Positions 15,792 to 23,188 of a stretch of DNA of 28,304 nucleotides are shown in pieces. Positions within the stretch are counted from its first letter, which is position 1, and each line of letters opens with the position of its first letter. The translations under genes and the position numbers were made by a program. Source of the DNA: CAJJDF01 sp965657945 (GTDB lineage Bacteria; Bacteroidota; Bacteroidia; Flavobacteriales_D; CAJJDF01); assembly GCA_965657945.1 (NCBI GenBank), contig CBFHPW010000027.1, positions 1 through 28,304 of the forward strand, read 5' to 3'. Below the pieces are notes generated by a model. It did no database searches, was not told the origin of the DNA, and saw nothing but the letters and a program-made list of their open reading frames with translations.

Positions 15792-17435
15792 ATGAACTTA
15801 GATACACTAGATATAATTGTATTAGTAACTTATTCAATTTTAATTTTATTTGTGGGGCTTTTTGTCTCAAGAAAAAAGACGGATGAAGTCAATTCAAGCG
15901 ACTATTTTTTAGCGAGTAAGTCACTTCCCTGGTGGGCGGTAGGTGCCTCGCTTATTGCGGCAAATATCTCTGCTGAGCAATTCATAGGAATGTCTGGCTC
16001 TGGTTTTGCTGTGGGACTTGCGATTGCATCTTATGAATGGATGGCAGCTCTTACACTTATTATTGTTGGTAAATACTTTCTGCCAATTTTTATTGAGAAA
16101 GGTCTTTATACCATTCCCCAATTTTTAGAAAAACGATACAATGCAAGAGTAAAATCAATTATCGCAATTTTTTGGATTGCCTTATTTGTATTTGTAAACT
16201 TAACTGCCGTTCTGTTTTTGGGAGCAACGGCAATGGATACCATTATAGGTAATGGAGATGGCTCGTTAATTCTTTCAAGCATAATAGTATTAGCCTTATT
16301 TACCACTGCCTATTCTGTGTGGGGAGGATTATCCTCTGTAGCTTGGACAGATGTAATTCAAGTAGGGATACTTATTATCGGTGGATTAATTACCACAGGA
16401 ATCGCTCTTTATCATGTTTCGCCAGATAACTCACTGTGGGGAGGTATGGAATATATATTCGCAAAAGCACCTGAGAAATTTGACATGATATTAGAAAAAG
16501 GCCACAAGGAATATAACAACTTACCGGGAATCGCGGTCCTTGTAGGAGGTATATGGATCGCCAACATCTATTACTGGGGATTCAACCAATATATTATCCA
16601 AAGAACTTTTGCCGCCAAAAGTCTCAAAGAATCACAAAAAGGAATTGTGTTTGCTGCAATTTTGAAAATGATTGTTCCACTCATTGTTATTATACCTGGA
16701 ATTATTGCCTATGTAATGTATACAGAAAATCCAGATGTTGCCAGTGAATTTTTAGATGCAGCAGGTAATCATCAGAACGACAAAGCCTACCCTTGGCTTG
16801 TTTCTACCTTTGTGCCAGTGGGATTAAAAGGACTGGTATTAGCAGCTTTGGCCGCAGCTATTGTTTCTTCATTAGCTTCTATGTTAAACAGCACTGCCAC
16901 CATTTTTACCATGGATTTATACAAACCACTCATAAACAAAGAGGCCTCAGAAAAGCAATTGGTAACAGTAGGACGATTAACAGGAGTAATTGCCTTAATT
17001 ATAGCAGCCGTTTTAGCCCCTATTTTAGGAGGAATTGATCAAGTGTTTCAGTTTATCCAGGAATATACTGGACTTGTTAGTCCAGGAATTTTAGCCATTT
17101 TTATCCTCGGATTATTTTGGAAAAAAACTACGGCAAGAGCTGCAATTATTGGAGCTTTAGTTTCAATTCCTATCGCATTTTATCTCAAATTTGGTCCTCA
17201 AATATGGGAAAACAACCTCCTTTTCCCTAACCTACCCTTTATGCATCAAATGTCTATCACATTCTTGGCCACTTGTCTCATAATGATTGGCATCTCATTA
17301 AATCAAAATAAAGGGAAAGATGATCTAAAAGGAATTGAAATTGAAAAAGGATTTTTTAAAACTGACACTACTTACAATATTCTTTCTTATGCAGTAATTT
17401 TAATGCTAATCATACTTTATACAATATTCTGGTAA
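15792..17435 (+). CDS. Sodium/sugar symporter of the vSGLT type (SSS family)
   Basis: A 547-residue inner-membrane transporter of the solute:sodium symporter family, with about 13-14 hydrophobic helices. It is strikingly similar to the Vibrio Na+/galactose symporter vSGLT: SLIAANISAEQFIGMSGSG, ASYEWMAALTLIIVGKYFLP, YYWGFNQYIIQRT, ALAAAIVSSLASMLNSTATI, FIQEYTGLVSPGILAIF. The residues that contact sugar in vSGLT appear conserved here as Gln63, Glu82, Asn265, Lys292 and Gln423. It should therefore import galactose or glucose with Na+; the exact sugar cannot be read from sequence. It lies 66 bases after the regulator gene and one base before the first beta-barrel gene, so it heads or joins the operon that releases its substrate. 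Confidence 0.95.
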   Translation: MNLDTLDIIVLVTYSILILFVGLFVSRKKTDEVNSSDYFLASKSLPWWAVGASLIAANISAEQFIGMSGSGFAVGLAIASYEWMAALTLIIVGKYFLPIFIEKGLYTIPQFLEKRYNARVKSIIAIFWIALFVFVNLTAVLFLGATAMDTIIGNGDGSLILSSIIVLALFTTAYSVWGGLSSVAWTDVIQVGILIIGGLITTGIALYHVSPDNSLWGGMEYIFAKAPEKFDMILEKGHKEYNNLPGIAVLVGGIWIANIYYWGFNQYIIQRTFAAKSLKESQKGIVFAAILKMIVPLIVIIPGIIAYVMYTENPDVASEFLDAAGNHQNDKAYPWLVSTFVPVGLKGLVLAALAAAIVSSLASMLNSTATIFTMDLYKPLINKEASEKQLVTVGRLTGVIALIIAAVLAPILGGIDQVFQFIQEYTGLVSPGILAIFILGLFWKKTTARAAIIGALVSIPIAFYLKFGPQIWENNLLFPNLPFMHQMSITFLATCLIMIGISLNQNKGKDDLKGIEIEKGFFKTDTTYNILSYAVILMLIILYTIFW

Positions 17436-17436
17436 C

Positions 17437-19332
17437 ATGAAATCACTTTACCCCTATTTGTTTCTATTCTTCACTTTTCACTTATCTGCACAAGATACTA
17501 TTGTGAAAAAAGCTCCGCTTGAAGGGTTTAGTGTGAGTGGAAATTACCGGTTTTTTGCTCAGCATAGAATATTTACCAACCCTTATGCCTACGGTTTATT
17601 GAACGATCAACCTTTGTACTTACCAAACAGATCCATTATTGTAGGTGACGCATCTCAACTCCCTGAACTTACTCTTAATTTGTCGGGAAGGCCATCAAAG
17701 GGAACTTCCTTTGGTACAGATTTAGTTGTTTGGAACCAAAACAATGGAAACTTTGACTATTATCACAATTTGCAACTTGGAATAAATCTCTACGGAAATT
17801 TTACAACGAAATTTGGAAATGTGGGAATAAAAGCAGGCGGAATACATTGGCATAGTATGACTGCACTAACAATGAAATCTTTCGCAGGTTACAACAGGTA
17901 TAGTATTTTCGATCGTAATCCATGGGACCCGCAGTTTAACGACATCAATAAAAGGTATGAGGATTATTATAAAAACGGAGCCATTTCGCAGGATACACGA
18001 TGGTCTCAGCAGGCTGTGCAGGGATTTATTCTGGATTTAACCGAATTACCATTGGGTTTATCCCTCAATGTGATGTATGGAAAAACTCAAAATGCAGGAT
18101 CCGCATTTAGAGATGTAGCAAATGTCTCGAACGACAGTACAAAGGATAACTTTATAAAATTTTATGACAACACCATCCCCAATAATGTAGTCGCTGGAAG
18201 TATTACCAAAACTTTTAATAAAAATAAAATAAGTATCAACAGTTTCAATAGAAAAACCTATTCGGATGTATTGGCCACAAAAGTTATCTCGAATAATATA
18301 TTGACGAGTGAATTCTTTTTTGACCAAAAAAAATTCTCTGTTTTAGGAGAAATTGGTGGCGGACATTATCAGGATGAATTCCAAGATCTTGGAATTGGAG
18401 AAATGATATCTCTTAAGCTAAACCTTAAAAAAAGTTTAACTAAAATCCCAATTGAACTCCATTATTACAGAATTAGCCCGGATGTAGTAAACAACAACGC
18501 AGAATTTGTAAACACTTCCGTAAATGAGGCTACTTCAGCTGCCTCGGGAGCCAATCAAGTTATTGGAGCAAATGGAGTGCTCCAGCAGAATGGAAGCGCC
18601 ATGCTAGGAATGGGACAAATGGCAAATAACAGACAAGGCCTAAATATCAATACTGAATTCAAAATAAAAGACGCTGTCGTCTCTATTGGTAACGGGATTG
18701 CCAAGGAAATTGTCAACAAAAACAACAACATTTCTTTCGGTCATGCAGTAAACGGGCTTACAATGTCCAGGTTTTGGAGATTTAGCTTCCCCTCTAATGT
18801 AGGGCCTTACAATACTACTTCAGTACTTTTTAGAAATGTTTTTCAAACCATTAATCTAAACGATTTAGACAACAAAGGAAAAGTTGTAAATGACAAATAT
18901 TTCAATAATATCGAAGCTCAAGTAAAATACAAATTAAATCTATTCGGGAACCCTTGGCATTTATTTTATTTAGGCTCCTATAATTCAGTTCAAACTAATT
19001 TTTCTCCTGTGACGGTATTCACAGAAGAGGCCTATCTGCGATTTTATTCTCACCAATTAGAGAGTTACTATCGGATTCATCCAAAGGTTGTATTATCCCA
19101 ATATGTAGGTTGGGAAAGGGCAATAGCCAATTATTCTACTGAAATAGACATCGAATCAAATAAACCAAGAAACCAAGAGGGAATTGGTTTGGGGTTTGGA
19201 ATCGATTACATGTTAGCAAAAAATACTGCTATTTATTTAAGGCACCGATACTTTACCTTAGAAGACCGAAATTTTGAACTTGATCAATTTTCAGGTCATG
19301 AAACTACTATTGAACTTAAAATTATTTTCTAA
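17437..19332 (+). CDS. Predicted outer-membrane beta-barrel 1, family not recognised
   Basis: A 631-residue protein with a signal peptide (residues 1-19, ending LSAQ) and many alternating amphipathic strands rich in Gly, Asn, Tyr and Phe (LQLGINLYGNFTTKFGNVGI, FSVLGEIGGGHYQ, AIYLRHRYFTLE). It ends in a final strand with C-terminal Phe (ELKIIF), the usual signal for outer-membrane barrel assembly. There is no TonB plug and no SusC-like N-terminal domain. A Gly/Asn/Gln-rich loop at about residues 375-400 may be extracellular. It starts one base after the symporter stop, and its own stop overlaps the next start by one base. It is most likely a porin-like channel for oligosaccharides, replacing SusC in this locus (inference from structure and context). 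An adhesin or assembly barrel is the alternative. Confidence 0.75.
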   Translation: MKSLYPYLFLFFTFHLSAQDTIVKKAPLEGFSVSGNYRFFAQHRIFTNPYAYGLLNDQPLYLPNRSIIVGDASQLPELTLNLSGRPSKGTSFGTDLVVWNQNNGNFDYYHNLQLGINLYGNFTTKFGNVGIKAGGIHWHSMTALTMKSFAGYNRYSIFDRNPWDPQFNDINKRYEDYYKNGAISQDTRWSQQAVQGFILDLTELPLGLSLNVMYGKTQNAGSAFRDVANVSNDSTKDNFIKFYDNTIPNNVVAGSITKTFNKNKISINSFNRKTYSDVLATKVISNNILTSEFFFDQKKFSVLGEIGGGHYQDEFQDLGIGEMISLKLNLKKSLTKIPIELHYYRISPDVVNNNAEFVNTSVNEATSAASGANQVIGANGVLQQNGSAMLGMGQMANNRQGLNINTEFKIKDAVVSIGNGIAKEIVNKNNNISFGHAVNGLTMSRFWRFSFPSNVGPYNTTSVLFRNVFQTINLNDLDNKGKVVNDKYFNNIEAQVKYKLNLFGNPWHLFYLGSYNSVQTNFSPVTVFTEEAYLRFYSHQLESYYRIHPKVVLSQYVGWERAIANYSTEIDIESNKPRNQEGIGLGFGIDYMLAKNTAIYLRHRYFTLEDRNFELDQFSGHETTIELKIIF

Positions 19333-21047
19333 TGAACAGAAAAGTACTTCTTTTTTTATTGATTATCTCTGCCAATTTAGTAATTGGTCAGCAAAAAAAA
19401 TTCCAGATAAATGGAGCTGCTCGAGGCTATTTTTTATCCAACAACCTGAATCTTGATGAATCTCTTGATTCTGTTACAACCCGTAAAGCCAATTATGGGC
19501 ACACTTTATTAGACTTAGGGTTTAGCCTTACTCCCAACAAAAATACCGAAGTTATAGGTATGTTTCGAATAAGAAACGAATTAGGAGGCTTTTGGGGAGG
19601 AGGCGTCTCTTTTGATGTTCGACAATTATCGTTAAAAGGAATTGCAGGGAATGTTGTGAAATATGAAATTGGAGACATTGATCTCAAAATGACACCCTAC
19701 ACACTGTTCAATACGCTAGAAGAAGGAGTGGTGAATGAAGGAGATGTATTTGATTTAAGAAGAGAAATTGTTCACTATGACATGTTTTATGGGAATGACA
19801 ATACTTGGCGTATGCAAGGTGCCAAAATGAATTTCGGATTGGAATTTGGTAAACACATCAATTCGATTGACGTGAATGGCTTTATTACCAGACAAAGACC
19901 TACGGATGGAATAGCTGAGCCTGAGCGTGTGTATGGAGGTGGTACCCTTAAGATAAAACAAAGTGATAATTTAACAATTGGATTAAATTCGGTCAATGTA
20001 GTTGATCTTACCGAAACGATACAAGATAGTATCCAATACAAAAACAATGTCCATACTTTTGATATTTTATATAATAAAAACATAACTCAAAATATTAAAG
20101 TGGGTTTAAAATCAGAAGCAGGAATTTCAGGAACTAGCTATAACAACTACAACGACACAAGAGCTCCTGAATCTCTTGAAGATTGGTTTTATGATGTGGC
20201 ATTGGTGGCTCACATTAAAGATAAAAACATAAAAATGGAGCTTGGCTACAAAGACGTGGGAGCCGATTTCTTTTCGGCAGGAGCGCAAACCAAACGAATC
20301 GATTATTCTCGATTCCCTGGCCTTTATCAGCAAATCACCAATAGTTCTGTAGGGCGACAAATAAGCTATACAGACATGATAAGCGGAAATACAGAAAATT
20401 CGTTCAAAATCAACGAACAGCTCCTTCCCTATTTTGCTGGATACAACAATATCTCGCCTTACGGCATTGCCACTCCCAACAGAAGAGGAATTTATGTAAA
20501 TTTACTGAGAACTGATTCTGTTAAATTCAGAAACAGCTTTTTAAATGCTTCTTTTATGAGTCAATCGCGAGGAACTGGTACCGTTAATAAGAAGAACTTT
20601 ATTCTGCTTACTGCTGGAACTGATCTCTACATAAATGATTTCTTTGGTTGGAAAAAACAATTGAAAGTGGATTTAGGACTGCGATATGAAAACACGACTC
20701 GAAATGGGGAAGAATACGAAAAAGGAAATCTAAATAGCACCTTCATCGATGCAGGAATATCGTGGGAATTCGCCCAAAAACTTGATCTGCTTGTTGGTAC
20801 AAAGCTTTGGCTTGTAAATGGAACCGCTTATGTAAATCAACGAAATCAGTTTAATACTGTTGTCAATTTTGATGTGATTGATTATCAATTTACAGAAAAT
20901 ACTTATGCTGCTGGAATGAGGTATAGATTCAGCGATAAAAACACCTTATCTTTACAATACCAAGTATTCGATATACAACATAATAATTCAAATTCTGTCG
21001 ATTACGGAATTTCACAATTTTCATTTCTTTACTCATTATTCTTTTAA
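19332..21047 (+). CDS. Predicted outer-membrane beta-barrel 2, family not recognised
   Basis: A 571-residue protein with a signal peptide (residues 1-19, ending VIGQ) and a beta-barrel pattern throughout, ending in an aromatic strand (GISQFSFLYSLFF). Notable segments are IGMFRIRNELGGFWGGGVSF and YEIGDIDLKMTPYTLFN, which recall porin or outer-membrane efflux barrels, but I cannot assign a family. Its ATG shares the last A of the preceding stop codon, implying translational coupling and fixed stoichiometry with barrel 1. I see no close sequence similarity between the two barrels, so they are not an obvious recent duplication. Together with the lipoproteins downstream they probably form the outer-membrane uptake unit of the locus (inference). 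Confidence 0.75.
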   Translation: MNRKVLLFLLIISANLVIGQQKKFQINGAARGYFLSNNLNLDESLDSVTTRKANYGHTLLDLGFSLTPNKNTEVIGMFRIRNELGGFWGGGVSFDVRQLSLKGIAGNVVKYEIGDIDLKMTPYTLFNTLEEGVVNEGDVFDLRREIVHYDMFYGNDNTWRMQGAKMNFGLEFGKHINSIDVNGFITRQRPTDGIAEPERVYGGGTLKIKQSDNLTIGLNSVNVVDLTETIQDSIQYKNNVHTFDILYNKNITQNIKVGLKSEAGISGTSYNNYNDTRAPESLEDWFYDVALVAHIKDKNIKMELGYKDVGADFFSAGAQTKRIDYSRFPGLYQQITNSSVGRQISYTDMISGNTENSFKINEQLLPYFAGYNNISPYGIATPNRRGIYVNLLRTDSVKFRNSFLNASFMSQSRGTGTVNKKNFILLTAGTDLYINDFFGWKKQLKVDLGLRYENTTRNGEEYEKGNLNSTFIDAGISWEFAQKLDLLVGTKLWLVNGTAYVNQRNQFNTVVNFDVIDYQFTENTYAAGMRYRFSDKNTLSLQYQVFDIQHNNSNSVDYGISQFSFLYSLFF

Positions 21048-21050
21048 ACT

Positions 21051-22052
21051 ATGAAAAAAATAACCCTACTACTGATAGTAATCTTGTTTTCTTCTTCTTG
21101 TAGAAAAGAAGATTCCAACAATTTTGATGGTCCAAATTTAAATGACTTATTTGGCCCTTTTTCCATTGTTGAAACGATCAAAATAAACAAAAATACAGCA
21201 GATTTCCCGAGTGATAACGAGTTGTTTTTTAGCGGTGAATTGTCCAAAAACACTTCCTGGGTAATCACCATTACAGGAGAAACAACTGGCGCCAAAAGAA
21301 CCTTGACAGGAACAGATAGAATACTAAGTACAGACAATACTGCATGGGATGGCGGAGCCAATACTTTTCCAGGATTCGGATTAGAAAATGCTTTTATAGA
21401 AATCTCTTTTCCAAAAGAAGAAAACTCTCCCGTATTGTATGACACAGTTTCAATCACTAACACAAAAATTGATAATGGATACCTCATTACAAGTTTCGAG
21501 AACGGAGAAGGAGCTAATTGGAGTAAATTTAACCAAACAACAGTAAGAGGACAAATAGATTGTGGTACAGGAGAATCTGCCAAAGGAAATTGTCACTACG
21601 GATTTAACGGAACAGTTCCTTGGGATTGGGCGATTGGATCTGTCATGGTAAAACCTAATTCTGGAACATTTGGTTTACCTGCTTCTGCCTCCAATTTGTA
21701 TTTCAATATGGCATTCAAACCACTTGAAAACACTGGGATTGGAAATACTTTTTTACAGTTTTGGTTTGATGAGGATGACAACGGTGATGGGGTTTTTGAT
21801 GAAGCTACTGAAGATCGTTTCATTTATGAGTATTGGTATGAACAAGGCGGTTGGAATTTGGTCAGTTATAAATATTCTGATATTCAATTTGATGAAGATG
21901 GAAATCAAATTTCAACTAATGGAAACGGTCTTCCAGAACCTTCCAAACTTGTTTCGATCAACGTCTTTTATTTGGCAAATAAGGATAACGGAAATGCCAA
22001 AGCATTAATAGACCACTTAATTTTTACAACCAATAAACCTTACACTCCTTGA
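21051..22052 (+). CDS. Predicted lipoprotein with jelly-roll-like domain and calcium-loop motif
   Basis: A 333-residue protein with a lipoprotein signal peptide (ILFSSSC, Cys17). The N-terminal part (about 25-145) is an unassigned beta-rich domain. The C-terminal part (about 145-330), from GYLITSFENGEGANWSKF to ALIDHLIFTT, has the layout of a galactose-binding-like jelly roll as in many carbohydrate-binding modules. Residues 240-251 (DEDDNGDGVFDE) match the DxNxDG calcium-binding loop seen in EF-hand-like and dockerin sites. Three bases separate it from barrel 2, and its stop overlaps the next start. It may be the surface glycan-binding partner of the barrels, a role comparable to SusD or SusE/F but unrelated in sequence (inference). 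Confidence 0.8.
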   Translation: MKKITLLLIVILFSSSCRKEDSNNFDGPNLNDLFGPFSIVETIKINKNTADFPSDNELFFSGELSKNTSWVITITGETTGAKRTLTGTDRILSTDNTAWDGGANTFPGFGLENAFIEISFPKEENSPVLYDTVSITNTKIDNGYLITSFENGEGANWSKFNQTTVRGQIDCGTGESAKGNCHYGFNGTVPWDWAIGSVMVKPNSGTFGLPASASNLYFNMAFKPLENTGIGNTFLQFWFDEDDNGDGVFDEATEDRFIYEYWYEQGGWNLVSYKYSDIQFDEDGNQISTNGNGLPEPSKLVSINVFYLANKDNGNAKALIDHLIFTTNKPYTP

Positions 22053-23188
22053 GAAAAATTTTTATCATATCGTGTGTTTTAATTATTTACAATTGTGAGA
22101 GCATAAAACTGAAAGAACAGGTGCTATATGACAAATACGAGCAACCTGCACCAAAAGAAAATTATTCTCAAGTCATTTTCAGCGAGGGTAAAGGTACCAT
22201 GTGGAACTCATTATTTGATTGCGGAAATTTTGAAATAACAAATTCTGTTGCCTATTCAGGGAAATCTAGTATAAAATTAGATTGGAATAAAGGGGAATGC
22301 GAATGGATAGGTTTTGGCAACAGTTTTAATAACTGGCAACCTGTAGACCTAAGTAATGACCGATTTACAAAAGCCCTCAGATTTTTCGTGCGAACCCAAT
22401 CCAACACTGCAAAAGCGATTCCAATCGTAGCCAACCTTGAGGATTTTTCTGGTGGTGGAAGTTATTATTTTATTGATGCCGGTAAATACCTAAATGGACT
22501 AGAAATAGATACAACCTGGAAAGAAATTATCGTTCCATTGTGGCATTTTCCGATTGACCCGGAAGAAGTAGATATCTTTTCCATCAAACAAATGCAGTTT
22601 CAGCTTGAAGGTTCTGGATCATTTTACATCGATGAATTAGAAATAATAGAGTATTCAAAAGAAGAGTATGCAACATCTCGTTTGTTGGTTGAGCAAATGA
22701 AACCGAAAGGAGCGTTTAACCAAACTGTGTATAGAAAAGGGAATTTTGAGGAAGATGTTTGGGGATACCAGAACAATACCTGCCAAGAGTTAAAAGAAAT
22801 GAAAGATTCCCTTGGAAATACTCAAATCCATTGGAAATACGATTCAGAAAACTGTGATTGGGCCAAATGGGGAGTTAATTGGAATGGTTGGTACGCTATC
22901 AATTTAAGAGGTGTAAATGAAACCTCCGCCATTCATTTTAAACTAAAGTCGTCAGAAAATAGCGAATTTATAGTGATGATCGAAGACTTCAAAGGACATA
23001 AAACCAAGTTGTTTTCCAATGAAAATGAGCAAATATCAGCTAATAAAGAATGGCAACATATAGTGATTCAACTAAAAAATTTAGATCTGAAAGAAAAAGA
23101 CTTTGTCCTTGATCAAATCAAACAAATCACCTTTGAGGGAACTTCATTTGGCGAAGTATTTATAGATGAAATTAAAATTACAAAATAA
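22049..23188 (+). CDS. Predicted lipoprotein with two tandem jelly-roll-like modules
   Basis: A 379-residue protein with signal peptide and lipobox-like IIYNC (Cys16). The start is TTG at 22049, within the bases TTGA shared with the preceding stop; no better start exists upstream of the signal peptide. Two related halves are visible. Residues about 40-205 contain GECEWIGFGNSFNNWQPVDL and end GSGSFYIDELEIIEY; residues about 220-379 contain ENCDWAKWGVNWNGWYAINL and end GTSFGEVFIDEIKIT. Both share Cys-[Glu/Asp]-Trp followed by a Gly/Asn/Trp-rich strand. This resembles CBM11/ExoP-type galactose-binding modules, whose aromatic residues bind beta-glucans; that assignment is by pattern only. It probably binds the polysaccharide or its oligomers at the cell surface. 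Its stop overlaps the GH3 start by one base. Confidence 0.8.
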   Translation: MRKIFIISCVLIIYNCESIKLKEQVLYDKYEQPAPKENYSQVIFSEGKGTMWNSLFDCGNFEITNSVAYSGKSSIKLDWNKGECEWIGFGNSFNNWQPVDLSNDRFTKALRFFVRTQSNTAKAIPIVANLEDFSGGGSYYFIDAGKYLNGLEIDTTWKEIIVPLWHFPIDPEEVDIFSIKQMQFQLEGSGSFYIDELEIIEYSKEEYATSRLLVEQMKPKGAFNQTVYRKGNFEEDVWGYQNNTCQELKEMKDSLGNTQIHWKYDSENCDWAKWGVNWNGWYAINLRGVNETSAIHFKLKSSENSEFIVMIEDFKGHKTKLFSNENEQISANKEWQHIVIQLKNLDLKEKDFVLDQIKQITFEGTSFGEVFIDEIKITK

